Part shown: positions 1 through 9,529 of the stretch, in pieces
Numbering within the stretch: the first letter of the stretch is position 1
How the letters are laid out: the number at the start of each line of letters is the position of its first letter
Source: Spiribacter salinus M19-40
GTDB taxonomy: Bacteria; Pseudomonadota; Gammaproteobacteria; Nitrococcales; Nitrococcaceae
Length of the DNA: 64,000 nt
NCBI RefSeq assembly: GCF_000319575.2
Contig: NC_021291.1
Coordinates: 1,116,001 to 1,180,000, forward strand
Direction: 5' to 3'
Program-made: the position numbers and the translations under genes
Notes under the pieces: generated by a model
Seen by the model: only the letters and a program-made list of their open reading frames with translations
The model's database searches: none
What the model was told of the DNA's origin: nothing

Positions 1-2
1 TG

Positions 3-284
3 AAAGGTGAACTCAAAGCACGTGTGGCCGAGGGCTGCGATGCCTTTGGCACGGTTGGTAGCCCCATGCAGTGCATGATGCAGGGCGTTTGCGCGCAATG
101 CCTGCAGTGGCAGATTGACCCGGAAACCGGTGAGCGGACCCGCCCGGTCTTCTCCTGTGCGGGCCAGGATCAGCCCTTGACCTGGATCGACCTCGATAAT
201 CTCGCCGCCAGACAGCAACAGAATCGTCTCAGCGATCGGCTGAACGGCCAGTGGCTGGAAGCGGTACTGCCCGAGGCTCCGTAG
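3..284 (+). CDS. FAD/NAD-dependent oxidoreductase, C-terminal fragment (5' end outside window)
   Basis: Only the last 93 codons are present; the reading frame is open to the left edge. The visible part carries a cysteine cluster (C-x5-C-x2-C in MQCMMQGVCAQC, then a later FSC) like the [2Fe-2S] site of PyrK-type electron-transfer subunits. It ends in the block [17 protein letters not shown], which I associate with the C-terminus of a proteobacterial pyridine-nucleotide-disulfide oxidoreductase family with a fused PyrK-like tail. The substrate cannot be told from this fragment. The gene converges on acpS and its last 115 bases overlap the acpS reading frame. Confidence 0.6.
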   Translation, partial: KGELKARVAEGCDAFGTVGSPMQCMMQGVCAQCLQWQIDPETGERTRPVFSCAGQDQPLTWIDLDNLAARQQQNRLSDRLNGQWLEAVLPEAP

Positions 285-661
285 CCCTCGAGTACCACAA
301 ATGCCATGGCGTGATCCTGCTCATCGGTAATGCTCAGATGCGTGGCGGTCACCTCCAGGGCCGCCGCGGTCTCGCGGGCGACGCCACTGAACTTGAGCAA
401 TGGGGCACCGGCAGGGGTATGCGTGACGACCAGGTCATGAAACCCGGCGCGACCACCGATTCCGCAGCCAAGGGCCTTCGCCGCCGCTTCCTTGGCTGCG
501 AAGCGCCGCGCCAGAAACGCGGCTTTGGACTCGGTGTCTTGATATTCCGCCAGCTCGGCCGGCGCGAGCAGTCGCACCGCCAGACGCTCGCCGTGGGCAT
601 CCTGCATACGCGCTATCCGTTCAACGGCCACCATATCGGTGCCGATGCCCACAACACTCAT
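170..661 (-). CDS. acpS: Holo-[acyl-carrier-protein] synthase
   Basis: AcpS moves 4'-phosphopantetheine from CoA to the serine of apo-ACP, which activates fatty-acid synthesis. The N-terminal [12 protein letters not shown] holds the metal-binding Asp. [14 protein letters not shown] is the family signature, with the catalytic Glu in KEA. The homologous part ends near residue 125 (MAFVVLEG), the usual family length of about 126. The frame then runs on for some 38 residues rich in Ser, Arg and Cys that resemble nothing in the family. That tail is read from the strand opposite the end of the converging oxidoreductase gene. The ATG overlaps the pdxJ stop by four bases, so the gene is probably the last of the rnc-era-recO-pdxJ-acpS operon. 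Confidence 0.93.
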   Translation of the reverse strand: MSVVGIGTDMVAVERIARMQDAHGERLAVRLLAPAELAEYQDTESKAAFLARRFAAKEAAAKALGCGIGGRAGFHDLVVTHTPAGAPLLKFSGVARETAAALEVTATHLSITDEQDHAMAFVVLEGYGASGSTASSHWPFSRSLRRFCCCLAARLSRSIQVKG

Positions 662-1407
662 TGCCGAGCCTCTCGAATCAAGCGTTTCATCTCACTCACT
701 GCGGCTTCCAGGCCGGTAAACACCGCTCGCCCGACAATCGCATGACCGATATTGAGCTCCGTGATCTCACGCAAGGCGGCGATCGGTGCGACGTTGTGGT
801 AGTGCAGCCCATGACCCGCATTCACCTGTAACCCGAGGGAATGTCCCCGGGTGGCGGCGTCATGGATGCGCTGAAACTCGGCGTGAATGGCGCCATCCTG
901 GGTGGCATCGGCGAATGCCCCCGTGTGCAGCTCCACCACTGGCGCCCCAACCTCCACGGCGGCCTCGAGCTGTGCCGGGTCAGGATCCACAAACAAGGAA
1001 ACCCGGATGCCGGCGTCGGCCAGGCGTTGGCACGCCGACCGGCAGCGCGCCAGATCACCTGCCACATCCAGCCCACCCTCGGTGGTAATTTCCTCGCGCT
1101 TTTCCGGTACGAGACAGACATCGGTGGGCCCAAGCGCCGTGGCAATGCCGATCATCTCTTCGGTGACCGCCATCTCCAGATTCATGCGCGTTTGAATGGC
1201 TTGTGCCATGCGTTGAATGTCGACGTCATTGATATGCCGCCGGTCCTCTCGGAGGTGCACCGTGATGGCGTCTGCGCCCGCCTGCTCAGCCAGAGCAGCA
1301 GCCAGCACGGGGTCGGGATAACGCGTCCCGCGGGCTTGGCGCAGCCCAGCGACATGGTCGACATTCACGCCAAGAAGCGGCTCAAGACTGCCCTGATGAT
1401 GCGCCAT
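658..1407 (-). CDS. pdxJ: Pyridoxine 5'-phosphate synthase
   Basis: PdxJ condenses 1-deoxyxylulose 5-phosphate with 3-amino-2-oxopropyl phosphate to give pyridoxine phosphate in the DXP-dependent vitamin B6 pathway. Conserved blocks are [66 protein letters not shown] and [13 protein letters not shown], covering the phosphate- and substrate-binding loops of this TIM barrel. I chose the ATG at 1407, not the upstream in-frame start at 1440, because GGAGG lies seven bases before it and the shorter protein (249 aa) fits the family. Its start overlaps the end of recO by 26 bases and its stop overlaps the acpS start by four. Confidence 0.95.
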   Translation of the reverse strand: MAHHQGSLEPLLGVNVDHVAGLRQARGTRYPDPVLAAALAEQAGADAITVHLREDRRHINDVDIQRMAQAIQTRMNLEMAVTEEMIGIATALGPTDVCLVPEKREEITTEGGLDVAGDLARCRSACQRLADAGIRVSLFVDPDPAQLEAAVEVGAPVVELHTGAFADATQDGAIHAEFQRIHDAATRGHSLGLQVNAGHGLHYHNVAPIAALREITELNIGHAIVGRAVFTGLEAAVSEMKRLIREARQ

Positions 1408-2137
1408 TCTCGTGACCTCCGGTTGCAGGGTATCGGGCATACAGTTCGCGGCTTTTCAGTGGCCGGTCACCAATATGCGGTCGCAGGGCGGCGCGCATCA
1501 GATCGCGGCTCTGCCGCGCCGTCTCGGCACTGATGGGGTCTTCACCAAGCGCTAGCAGCAGCCGGCCTGAGAGCACGAGCCCCCCGGCCTGCGGACCACC
1601 CACCGCCATCGCGCCTCGCGTCGGATCGTACCGGTACCACTGATCCGGTGCCAGACGGTGATTGTCGGTATCTCGCTCCAGTGCCAGGCCGTACCCGAGC
1701 AGGGCCAACAGATCGCGCTCGAAAGTCCGCAGGGCGACGGCTTCATCGGCCTCAGCCGTCAGCGCTTCAAGAAAACCGACATAGCACTCGAACAGACCTG
1801 GATGCGGGTCGTCACGGCCCAGCAACCGCAGCAGTAGCTCATTGGCATAAAACCCGCTCACCAGACGCCGCCCGATCAGCCGCAGTGGCCGCCCGGCCCC
1901 TTCGACCTGTCGCAGGTTGCCAAGCTCGCCCCGGGCACGCCAGCTCGCCGCTAACGGCTGGAAAGGCTGCAGCAGCCCAGCCGTTCGCGATCGCGGCCCG
2001 CGGGCCCCACGGGCCACCAGGCCAATGCGGCCATGACCCCGCGTGAGTAACTCGAGCAACAAGCTGGTATTGCGGTAGGCCCGGCTGTGTAGCACAAATG
2101 CCGGCTCCAGGGCCGCCTCACCACTGGCCTCCGCCAT
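1382..2137 (-). CDS. recO: DNA repair protein RecO
   Basis: RecO binds single-stranded DNA and SSB and, with RecR, loads RecA in the RecFOR gap-repair pathway. The N-terminal OB fold is seen in [21 protein letters not shown] and [12 protein letters not shown]. It is followed by the helical C-terminal domain ([40 protein letters not shown]). As in other gammaproteobacterial members there is no CxxC zinc motif. The ATG at 2137 shares one base with the era stop and follows GAGGAG closely; a GTG one codon earlier (2140) is the alternative. recR, its partner, lies at 32194 in this window. Confidence 0.9.
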   Translation of the reverse strand: MAEASGEAALEPAFVLHSRAYRNTSLLLELLTRGHGRIGLVARGARGPRSRTAGLLQPFQPLAASWRARGELGNLRQVEGAGRPLRLIGRRLVSGFYANELLLRLLGRDDPHPGLFECYVGFLEALTAEADEAVALRTFERDLLALLGYGLALERDTDNHRLAPDQWYRYDPTRGAMAVGGPQAGGLVLSGRLLLALGEDPISAETARQSRDLMRAALRPHIGDRPLKSRELYARYPATGGHENGASSGQS

Positions 2138-3051
2138 CACTCCTCGCGGTAGCCCAGGGCCTGGAGCACACGTTGATCATCCGACCACCCCTCACGCACC
2201 TTGACCCAGAGCTTGAGATAGACCCGACCACCGAACAGCCGCTCCATCTCATGGCGGGCGGCCGCGCCAATGCGCTTGATGCGCTCTCCGCCCTCACCAA
2301 TCACGATGCGGCGCTGTCCGGTACGCTCTACCCAGACAATGGCAGCGATTCGGCGTAACTGGCCTTCTTGCTCGAAGGCCTCGATTTCTACCGTGCTCGC
2401 GTAGGGCAGCTCATCGCCTAGCTGCAACGTCACCTGTTCACGGACAAGCTCAGCGGCCATGAACTGCTCGCCTCGATCGGTCACCTGATCCCGAGGAAAC
2501 AGGGCTGGACTGCTTGGCAGATGCTCAATAATCGCCTGCTCAAGCGCTTCGAGATTGTCCTTTTTTTCTGCCGACACCGGTACAACAGCCGCAAACGACC
2601 GGCGGCTGTCCATCTCGCCGATGGCGGGTAGCAGGCGGTTTTTGTCGGCCATCCGGTCGACCTTGTTCATTGCGGCAATGACCGGCGCGCCAATGGAGTC
2701 CAGGCGCTGCAGGACACGATCGTCACCGGGCAACCATCGATAGGCCTCCGTCAGCATCACGACCACGTCGACATCTCCGAGCGCGCTGCCCGCCGCATCA
2801 TTCAGGTAGCGATTCATCGCGGTCCGCCCGCCCTCGTGGAGCCCTGGCGTATCGACATAGATAATCTGAGCATCCCCGCGCTGGTGGATGCCGAGGATAC
2901 GATGTCGGGTCGTCTGCGGCTTACGCGTGGCGATACTGACTTTCTGACCCAGCAGGGCATTCAGCAGCGTGGATTTACCGACATTGGGTCGCCCGACCAG
3001 CGCGACGAACCCGGCGGGCAGATCCGCGGTTTGCGTATCGGGTTCGCTCAT
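2137..3051 (-). CDS. era: GTPase Era
   Basis: Era is an essential GTPase that binds the 3' end of 16S rRNA and helps mature the 30S subunit. The GTPase domain shows G1 GRPNVGKST (residues 20-28), G3 DTPG, G4 NKVD and G5-like VSA. The C-terminal KH domain follows, with the GEGGERIKRIG loop that holds RNA. At 304 residues it has the normal length. The start overlaps the rnc stop by four bases, the widespread rnc-era-recO coupling. Confidence 0.96.
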   Translation of the reverse strand: MSEPDTQTADLPAGFVALVGRPNVGKSTLLNALLGQKVSIATRKPQTTRHRILGIHQRGDAQIIYVDTPGLHEGGRTAMNRYLNDAAGSALGDVDVVVMLTEAYRWLPGDDRVLQRLDSIGAPVIAAMNKVDRMADKNRLLPAIGEMDSRRSFAAVVPVSAEKKDNLEALEQAIIEHLPSSPALFPRDQVTDRGEQFMAAELVREQVTLQLGDELPYASTVEIEAFEQEGQLRRIAAIVWVERTGQRRIVIGEGGERIKRIGAAARHEMERLFGGRVYLKLWVKVREGWSDDQRVLQALGYREE

Positions 3052-3767
3052 GCAGACGCTCCGTCCGTGTTATTCGGTGTTTGGCCGTTGCCGGAAAGCG
3101 GGGCCAGTTTGGCCAGCAAATCGTTCGCCGCTGCTTGCTCGGCCTGTCGACGGTTTCCCGCCAGGCCCTCACCGATCAATTGCAGCGCCTCGCTGGTGCA
3201 GACCACCCGAAAAGTCTGCGCATGGGCCCGGCCACTGACCTCTTCGACCGCATAGTGCGGCAAATCGAGATGGCGGCCCTGAAGGTATTCTTGCAGCCGC
3301 GTTTTGGGGTCTTTGTGGGCCTCCATGTCAGGGAGGCTGGAAAGATCGTCCTGGTACAGGCGTAACACCAGCGCTCGGCCCGCCTCATACCCCCCGTCCA
3401 GATAGACCGCACCGATAAGCGCCTCCAGGGCATCGGCGAGAATCGAATCGCGGCGTCGTCCCCCGCTTTTCATTTCGCCGCTACCGAGGACGATGTGCGG
3501 GCCGAGGTCAAACCGCCGCGCAATCGCCGCTAGCGCATGCTTGTTGACGAGCGCCGCGCGCATGCGGCTGAGCTCGCCCTCACGCAAATCTGGCCGGCGG
3601 TTGAACACCTCAGAGGCGATCACGAAGTTCAGGATCGAATCACCCAGGAATTCGAGACGCTCGTTATTCGGACCCGTGGCGCTGCGATGCGTCACGGCCT
3701 GGCGCAGCAGCGCCGCGTCGTTGAAGGGCCACTCGAGCCGTGCTTCGAGTTGGTCAAGGTCGCTCAT
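3048..3767 (-). CDS. rnc: Ribonuclease III
   Basis: RNase III cuts double-stranded RNA, including the 30S rRNA precursor. The signature NERLEFLGDSILNFVIA (about residues 34-50) and the later D-x2-E in ADALEALIGAVYLDGG supply the Mg-binding acidic residues. The C-terminal double-stranded-RNA-binding domain begins near residue 153 (DPKTRLQEYLQGR) and ends with the helix NRRQAEQAAANDLL. GGAGA lies upstream of the ATG. lepB ends just before this gene, so lepA-lepB-rnc-era-recO-pdxJ-acpS look co-transcribed. Confidence 0.96.
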   Translation of the reverse strand: MSDLDQLEARLEWPFNDAALLRQAVTHRSATGPNNERLEFLGDSILNFVIASEVFNRRPDLREGELSRMRAALVNKHALAAIARRFDLGPHIVLGSGEMKSGGRRRDSILADALEALIGAVYLDGGYEAGRALVLRLYQDDLSSLPDMEAHKDPKTRLQEYLQGRHLDLPHYAVEEVSGRAHAQTFRVVCTSEALQLIGEGLAGNRRQAEQAAANDLLAKLAPLSGNGQTPNNTDGASA

Positions 3768-3788
3768 ACGCCCGTCTCCGCACCACGG

Positions 3789-4526
3789 CTAGTCAATGAG
3801 CTGCCCCATCCTTGACCAATTCGGCCCACCATTCCAGCTCAGCCAGATGAAAAAGGCCTGACCCACCAGATGATCCCGGGGTACTGGGCCCCAGAAGCGA
3901 CTGTCGCTGCTGCGATCACGATTATCGCCCATCACGAAATACTGATCTTCTGGCACCGTAAAGCTGAACCCGGCGTCCGGCGACTGCTCATGGACCAGCA
4001 CCTGATGCCAGTCGTCACCGAGCTTCTCGCGGCGCATCCGAAACCCGTCGCCGTCAGACCAACGCCCCATGGGCTCGACCGCCAGCGCCTCACCGTTGAT
4101 CACAAGGCGTTTATCGAAATAAGTCACCTCGTCACCAGGCATACCCACGATGCGCTTGATGTAATCCTGCCCCGGATCACGCGGGTAACGGAACACCGCG
4201 ACATCGCCCCGGTCAGGATCGCCGATTGGGGCAATCAAGTCATGCGTCACGGGTGCCCGCAGCCCATAGCCGAATTTGTTAACAAGGATGAAATCGCCAG
4301 CCTCCAGCGTCGGCAGCATCGAGCCGGAGGGAATGCGGAACGGCTCGACAATGAACGAGCGAACCACCAGCACGATGACGATCACCGGAAATAGCGATCG
4401 GCCAAGATCGACCAGCCAGTTTACGCGCGCACCGGGGGAACGATAGCGGCGACGGATGCGATCAAACAGCCACAGCAGACCACTGACCACGGTCAGCGCT
4501 ACCAGCAGGGTCTCGAAGTCCAGCAT
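3789..4526 (-). CDS. lepB: Signal peptidase I
   Basis: LepB removes signal peptides from exported preproteins at the outer face of the inner membrane. Two N-terminal membrane helices lie at about residues 4-20 and 44-60. The catalytic Ser69 lies in IPSGSMLPTL and the general base Lys124 in DYIKRIVGMPGD. The downstream box MGDNRDRSSDSRFWG is typical. The protein is 245 residues long, somewhat shorter than the E. coli enzyme. It sits between lepA and rnc, in the common lepA-lepB-rnc order. Confidence 0.95.
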   Translation of the reverse strand: MLDFETLLVALTVVSGLLWLFDRIRRRYRSPGARVNWLVDLGRSLFPVIVIVLVVRSFIVEPFRIPSGSMLPTLEAGDFILVNKFGYGLRAPVTHDLIAPIGDPDRGDVAVFRYPRDPGQDYIKRIVGMPGDEVTYFDKRLVINGEALAVEPMGRWSDGDGFRMRREKLGDDWHQVLVHEQSPDAGFSFTVPEDQYFVMGDNRDRSSDSRFWGPVPRDHLVGQAFFIWLSWNGGPNWSRMGQLID

Positions 4527-4547
4527 TTTGTCCGCCCGCCCCCGTCG

Positions 4548-6344
4548 CTACTTGTCGTGATCCACCTGCAGAACCGCCAGGAAGGCGTCCTGCGGGATCT
4601 CGACCCGACCTACCTGTTTCATGCGCCGCTTACCCTGCTTTTGCTTTTCGAGCAGCTTTTTCTTACGCGTAATGTCCCCACCATAGCACTTGGCGGTCAC
4701 ATTCTTGCGCAGTGCCTTGACCGATGAGCGCGCAATCACCTTGGAGCCGACCGCCGCCTGAATCGCCACTTCAAACATCTGCCGCGGGATAATCTGCTTC
4801 AGTCGCTCGGTCAGCTCCCGGCCACGACTTTCCGCCTGATCCCGATGCACAATCACTGACAGGGCATCCACACGATCGCCGTTGACCAAGATATCCAGCT
4901 TGACCAGCCGCTCGGGCTGGAAGCGTCGGAACTCGTAATCGAACGAGGCGTAACCGCGCGTTGCCGACTTCAGCCGGTCAAAGAAATCGAGTACGACCTC
5001 GCCCATCGGCATTTCGTATTCCAGCGAGATCTGATTGCCGACGTACTGCATGCCTTTCTGCATGCCCCGCTTTTCCTCGCACAGCTTGATCGTTGCCCCC
5101 ACGTATTCCTGCGGCACGAGGATACTGGCCAGGATAATCGGCTCCCGGATTTCCTCGACGGCATTACTGGCGGGCAGCTGCGAGGGGTTATGGACCAGCA
5201 GGGTCTCCCCTTCCTTATCCACCACCTCGTGCACCACGGTGGGCGCTGTCGTGATGAGCTCGAGGTTATACTCCCGCTCAAGACGCTCCTGGACAATCTC
5301 CATGTGCAGCATGCCGAGAAAGCCGCAACGAAAGCCAAACCCGAGGGCCTCGGAGTTTTCCGGCTCGTAATGCAGGGCAGCGTCATTAAGGCGCAGCTTG
5401 CCAAGCGCATCCCGGAAGGCTTCGTAGTCATCTGAACTGGTCGGGAAGACCCCCGCAAACACCCGCGGCTGCACGTGCTTGAAGCCCGGCACCGGCGTTT
5501 CGGTGGACTGCTTGGCATGCGTCAACGTGTCGCCCACCGGGGCCCCGTCGATGTCCTTGATGCCGGCGACGACAAAGCCGACACGCCCGGCGCTCAGGGC
5601 ATCCCAGGGTGTGCGCTGGGGCGTAAAAATACCCAGTTCATCGACCTGGAATTCGCGGCCGGTGGTCATCACCTTAATGCGGTCACCTTTGCGTAGCTCG
5701 CCGTCAAACACGCGCACCAAACAGACGACACCAAGATAGTTATCAAACCAGGAATCGATAATCAGCGCCTTGAGCGGGCCATCGGGCGTTCCGGTGGGTG
5801 CCGGTATTCGGGCCACAATCGCCTCGAGCAGATCATCAACACCCAGGCCAGTCTTTGCACTGATCGGCACCACCTCGGCGCCATCCAGGCCAATGATCTC
5901 CTCAATCTGCTGGATCACCTGATCCGGCTCGGCTGAGGGGAGGTCAATCTTGTTAAGCACGGGGATGACCTCAAGGCCTTGTTCCACCGCGGTGTAGCAA
6001 TTGGCCACGCTTTGCGCTTCGACGCCTTGGGAGGCATCCACCAGCAGCAAGGCCCCCTCACAGGCGTAGAGCGAGCGACTCACCTCATAGGAGAAATCCA
6101 CATGCCCCGGGGTGTCGATAAAGTTGAGCTGGTAGGTTTTGCCATCAGCCGCCCGATAGTCGAGCGAGACACTCTGCGCCTTGATCGTGATGCCCCGCTC
6201 ACGCTCAAGATCCATGGAGTCCAGCATTTGCTCGTTCATTTTCCGCGTGTTGTAGACGTCGGATCGCTCAATGAGCCGATCGGCAAGCGTGGACTTGCCA
6301 TGGTCAATGTGGGCGATGATCGAGAAATTCCTGATCTGGTCCAT
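4548..6344 (-). CDS. lepA: Elongation factor 4
   Basis: LepA/EF4 is a ribosome-bound translational GTPase related to EF-G that helps ribosome assembly and stalled translation. The G domain shows [14 protein letters not shown], the switch block [18 protein letters not shown] and NKIDLPSA. The domain order ends with the LepA-specific C-terminal region ([29 protein letters not shown]). The ATG at 6344 is chosen because [19 protein letters not shown] is the standard family beginning and AGGA lies six bases upstream. An in-frame extension to 6395 lacks homology. Length from this start is 598 residues, normal for LepA. Confidence 0.96.
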   Translation of the reverse strand: MDQIRNFSIIAHIDHGKSTLADRLIERSDVYNTRKMNEQMLDSMDLERERGITIKAQSVSLDYRAADGKTYQLNFIDTPGHVDFSYEVSRSLYACEGALLLVDASQGVEAQSVANCYTAVEQGLEVIPVLNKIDLPSAEPDQVIQQIEEIIGLDGAEVVPISAKTGLGVDDLLEAIVARIPAPTGTPDGPLKALIIDSWFDNYLGVVCLVRVFDGELRKGDRIKVMTTGREFQVDELGIFTPQRTPWDALSAGRVGFVVAGIKDIDGAPVGDTLTHAKQSTETPVPGFKHVQPRVFAGVFPTSSDDYEAFRDALGKLRLNDAALHYEPENSEALGFGFRCGFLGMLHMEIVQERLEREYNLELITTAPTVVHEVVDKEGETLLVHNPSQLPASNAVEEIREPIILASILVPQEYVGATIKLCEEKRGMQKGMQYVGNQISLEYEMPMGEVVLDFFDRLKSATRGYASFDYEFRRFQPERLVKLDILVNGDRVDALSVIVHRDQAESRGRELTERLKQIIPRQMFEVAIQAAVGSKVIARSSVKALRKNVTAKCYGGDITRKKKLLEKQKQGKRRMKQVGRVEIPQDAFLAVLQVDHDK

Positions 6345-6384
6345 GAAATCCTGGCCCGGAGACAACCGGTTGCGCGAACAAATC

Positions 6385-6413
6385 GGCCGCAGCAACCTCA
6401 GGCTGCTGCGGCC
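6385..6413 (-). terminator. Hairpin after degP, probable terminator
   Basis: A perfect 10-base inverted repeat (GGCCGCAGCA / TGCTGCGGCC) with a nine-base loop lies between the degP stop and the lepA start. On the minus strand it is followed by a modest T-rich run (GATTTGTT). It could end or attenuate transcription between the rpoE-degP group and the lepA group. The short T tract makes it weak. Confidence 0.45.
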
Positions 6414-6455
6414 CCGTGGACCTGCGTTGGGTCCGTTAGGCTTGAACGATACCGA

Positions 6456-7919
6456 TCAGGGCATACGCAGGGCAAGGAAACGCTGACTGCCCTCGCGCAT
6501 CACAAGCAGGGGCACCGTACGCCCTGACGGCACGCCGGAGAGCCGCTCACGAAGCTCGCCAGCATCACTGATCGGCTCACGATTCACCCGGGTAATGACA
6601 TCACCCGGGCGCAGCCCGGCTTCCGCCGCTGGACCACCAGCCACACCGGTCACGACCAGCCCGACCGCATCCGCACTCAAACCCAGGGCATCACGCCGCT
6701 CGTCATTCAGGGGCTCGACAGACATCCCAAGATTTTCAAACTCGCCAGGTTCGGCACCACCGCCTGACTGCCCAGGCCGCTCGTTCCCCTCCGGCAGCTG
6801 CTCCAGGGTGACGTCAATGGTCTGGCGCTCGCCATCCCGAACGACAACCACCGGCACGGTGGACCCGACTTCGGTACGCCCCACCATCGGCGGCAATGAA
6901 CCCGAATTGGGGACATCCTCACCATTGAATTCGACAATGACGTCACCCGACTCGAAGCCAGCCTTAGCGCCTGGCGATTCGGGCATGACCTGCGCGACGA
7001 GCGCGCCTTCCGGCCGATCCATGCCGAATGACTCAGCGAGCTCCCGCGTGACGTCCTGGATAACCACGCCGAGCCATGCCCGGCTCACTGTCCCACCGTC
7101 CCGGAGCTGATCGGCCACTTCAACGGCCAGCTCGATCGGGATCGCAAATGAGATGCCCTGGAAGCCTCCGGAACGGCTATAAATGTGAGAGTTCACCCCG
7201 ATGACTTCGCCGTCCAGGTTAAACAGCGGCCCACCCGAGTTACCGGGATTGATGGCAACGTCGGTCTGCAGAAACGGGACATAGTTTTCGGTCGGCAAGC
7301 TGCGCCCCTTGGCGCTGATGATGCCGGCGGTAACCGAGTACTCGAAACCGAATGGCGAGCCGATCGCTAAAACCCATTCACCTACCTGCAAATCGGATGA
7401 GCTGCCTGTCTCGACCGTTGGCAGGCCCTCGCCGTCCACTTTAAGCAAGGCGAGATCGGTACGCTCATCGGCACCGACCAGCTCGGCGTTCATCTGGCGG
7501 CGATCATTCAGCCGAACAACGATCTCATCGGCATTCTCGACGACGTGGTTATTGGTCAGGATGTAGCCATCCTCCGAGATAATGAACCCGGAACCCAGCG
7601 AGCGGGTATCAAATTGCCGACGCCGCTCACCGTCCTCATCCATGAAACGGTCCATGAAATCACGGAACGGGTGCCCCTCAGGCAAGTCATCCATATCTGG
7701 CATGCCCGGCATACCTGGCACATTCGGCATGCCGCCCTGCCTGGGCTGCATTTCCTGCGTGGTGCTGATGTTCACGACTGCCGGGCTGTTGTTCTCCACC
7801 AACCCGGTAAAATCGGGCAGTCCATCCTGCGCGGTGGCGGTGCCCGCCATGAGCGCCCATGCCACCAGTAGCGTCAGCAGCGCAGCTGCTGGGTGTCGAG
7901 TCATTGTTTGATTGGCCAT
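6456..7919 (-). CDS. degP: Periplasmic serine endoprotease of the DegP/MucD (Do) family
   Basis: HtrA-type protease and chaperone that degrades misfolded envelope proteins. From the ATG at 7919 a signal peptide runs to about residue 30 (LLTLLVAWALMAGTATAQ). The catalytic triad is His125 (TNNHVV), Asp155 (RTDLALLK) and Ser228 (NPGNSGGPLF). Two PDZ domains follow; each has a recognisable carboxylate loop region. A Met/Pro/Gly-rich loop (residues 60-80) replaces the usual Q-linker. I chose the ATG at 7919 because it gives a clean signal peptide with GGGA upstream and does not overlap mucB; 7967 is the alternative. As the last gene after rpoE-mucA-mucB it fits the MucD role, limiting sigma-E activation. 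Confidence 0.93.
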   Translation of the reverse strand: MANQTMTRHPAAALLTLLVAWALMAGTATAQDGLPDFTGLVENNSPAVVNISTTQEMQPRQGGMPNVPGMPGMPDMDDLPEGHPFRDFMDRFMDEDGERRRQFDTRSLGSGFIISEDGYILTNNHVVENADEIVVRLNDRRQMNAELVGADERTDLALLKVDGEGLPTVETGSSSDLQVGEWVLAIGSPFGFEYSVTAGIISAKGRSLPTENYVPFLQTDVAINPGNSGGPLFNLDGEVIGVNSHIYSRSGGFQGISFAIPIELAVEVADQLRDGGTVSRAWLGVVIQDVTRELAESFGMDRPEGALVAQVMPESPGAKAGFESGDVIVEFNGEDVPNSGSLPPMVGRTEVGSTVPVVVVRDGERQTIDVTLEQLPEGNERPGQSGGGAEPGEFENLGMSVEPLNDERRDALGLSADAVGLVVTGVAGGPAAEAGLRPGDVITRVNREPISDAGELRERLSGVPSGRTVPLLVMREGSQRFLALRMP

Positions 7920-7947
7920 CGGTTCAGTTTCCCGCTTAATCGCTGGA

Positions 7948-8943
7948 TTAATTGGTGGTGAGCGCATTCGCGACGCGCTCGACCGTAGCGGCCGGCACCT
8001 CGCCTACCGCGATGGCTTGATAGCCATCCAGCGCCCGTCCATAGGCATTGAGCGCACCCATTTGCCGTGAGCCGTCAATCGGATCCGCCTGGTCCTGCGA
8101 TTCGATATACAAGGAGACGCTCGCCAGTCCATCGCTGATCATAAGATGCCGCACAGGCTTGTCTCGGCCAGGCAGCGGCTGCATTTGGTTCATCGTGAGG
8201 GCATAGCCCTCCGGCAATGCGTTCAATGACCATTGATCAAGTCCCTGTCCTGCACTCGACTGCGCGTCATCTGGCGCTTGGCTGTTGGTGGTCATCCGAG
8301 CGTATCCAGCCTGGGGTAATTGCGAGGCCAGCTGGTCAGTGTCGATCTGCTCACGGAGCTCAAAGCTGAGCACCATGACCCGCTCGAGCACCTCGCCGAG
8401 CGGGCTGACCACCTCGGCACGCAGCAGCAGGCCCGTCTCATCGTCAAACCAGAGCCTATAGCCGTAGCGCAGGTCGTCGCGGGCATCGATGTTGAGCCGC
8501 GTCGTCGGGCGGCCTGCCACTCTGCCCTGCCCTGCGACTTCGAGCTGATAGTTCGGCTGCAAAGCGTCAGGATTACCTGGCAACCGGGCATCCAGCGGGC
8601 GCTGGAGCCGACGCTCATCGACCATAACGGATTCACTGCTCGGCAGGATGCAGGTCACGGTTTCATTGTCACGCAGGATTTCACGGGACTCTCCGGAGAG
8701 GGACTCAAGCCGCTCGCGAATCCCTGTCTCAGGATTTGCCGCGCGCCAGATACGCATGCTCTCGATGTCACCGCCGTACTGGTAGATGAACTCGCCGACA
8801 AAGCTGTAGCTCGAGCGGGCCTCGCTGGCACGCTCAAGCAGACTGCGTGGACTATCGGATTGGCTTATCGCAGCCGCTGCCCAGGCCATGAGCCCGACAG
8901 CACATGCGAGACGCACTACCACGCCGTTACTTGTCGCTACCAT
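7948..8943 (-). CDS. rseB: Sigma-E factor regulatory protein RseB/MucB
   Basis: Periplasmic protein that binds the anti-sigma factor and shields it from site-1 cleavage; lipoprotein or LPS signals release it. A signal peptide (ACAVGLMAWAAAAISQ) precedes the mature MucB/RseB fold: SYSFVGEFIYQYGGDIESMRIW, TVTCILPSSESVMVDERR, RLNIDARDDLRYGYRLWFDDETGLLLRAEVV, then the small C-terminal domain (LPEGYALTMNQMQPLPG). I used the ATG at 8943, which overlaps the mucA end by 17 bases; a TTG three codons earlier is possible. The order rpoE-mucA-mucB-degP supports the assignment. Confidence 0.9.
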   Translation of the reverse strand: MVATSNGVVVRLACAVGLMAWAAAAISQSDSPRSLLERASEARSSYSFVGEFIYQYGGDIESMRIWRAANPETGIRERLESLSGESREILRDNETVTCILPSSESVMVDERRLQRPLDARLPGNPDALQPNYQLEVAGQGRVAGRPTTRLNIDARDDLRYGYRLWFDDETGLLLRAEVVSPLGEVLERVMVLSFELREQIDTDQLASQLPQAGYARMTTNSQAPDDAQSSAGQGLDQWSLNALPEGYALTMNQMQPLPGRDKPVRHLMISDGLASVSLYIESQDQADPIDGSRQMGALNAYGRALDGYQAIAVGEVPAATVERVANALTTN

Positions 8944-9529
8944 GACCCACAATTCTTGCGTACTTCAGCGTGCCGCCCAGCTGACCGCCCGCTGCATGCT
9001 CGCTGTGATTGACAAAATACGCGTTGAGCCGCCGACGATCACTGGCATCCAGGGCACTCGCCTGCCCTGCGGCGGTGCCTTCCGAGGCCACACGCTCCAG
9101 ACCCCCCTCAGACGGCACGGCCTGCACTTGCGTCATCGCAACTTCTGGCGATGTAGTCGGACCCTGGTCCACACCCGAGAGCATGGGCCATACCGTCAAG
9201 AACCCTGCCGCTACCGACGCGGCGATGGCCACGCCAGCCACAGGCTGGAGCCAGGGCCGAAGGCGCTGCCAGCGCGCTTCGGCTTGATTACCCTCATGCG
9301 CCGACTCCTCCTCAAGCGCCGCGCTCACCCGATCACCGAGTTGCTCCGCCCCGGACGCATACTCACCGCGCATGACCGCGGAGATTGTCTGGTAACGCGC
9401 CAACGTCTCGCGGGCAGACGCATCGGAGTGCAGTCGCTTGGCCAGGAAACGCGTCTCTGTGCTGCCGAGCTCGCCGTCGACATAGGCCGAAATCTCTTCA
9501 CCCACCTTTTCGTTCATGTCTCTATCCAT
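8927..9529 (-). CDS. rseA: Anti-sigma-E factor, RseA/MucA family
   Basis: Inner-membrane protein whose cytoplasmic N-terminus holds sigma-E inactive until DegS and RseP cut it. The N-terminal domain EKVGEEISAYVDGELGSTETRFLAKRL matches the RseA sigma-binding helices. A single membrane segment lies at about residues 92-114 (AGVAIAASVAAGFLTVW), followed by a periplasmic tail for RseB binding. The start is either this ATG (overlapping rpoE by eight bases) or the ATG at 9517, four bases after the rpoE stop. Sequence conservation outside the N-terminus is low, as is normal for this family. Confidence 0.88.
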   Translation of the reverse strand: MDRDMNEKVGEEISAYVDGELGSTETRFLAKRLHSDASARETLARYQTISAVMRGEYASGAEQLGDRVSAALEEESAHEGNQAEARWQRLRPWLQPVAGVAIAASVAAGFLTVWPMLSGVDQGPTTSPEVAMTQVQAVPSEGGLERVASEGTAAGQASALDASDRRRLNAYFVNHSEHAAGGQLGGTLKYARIVGHGSDK

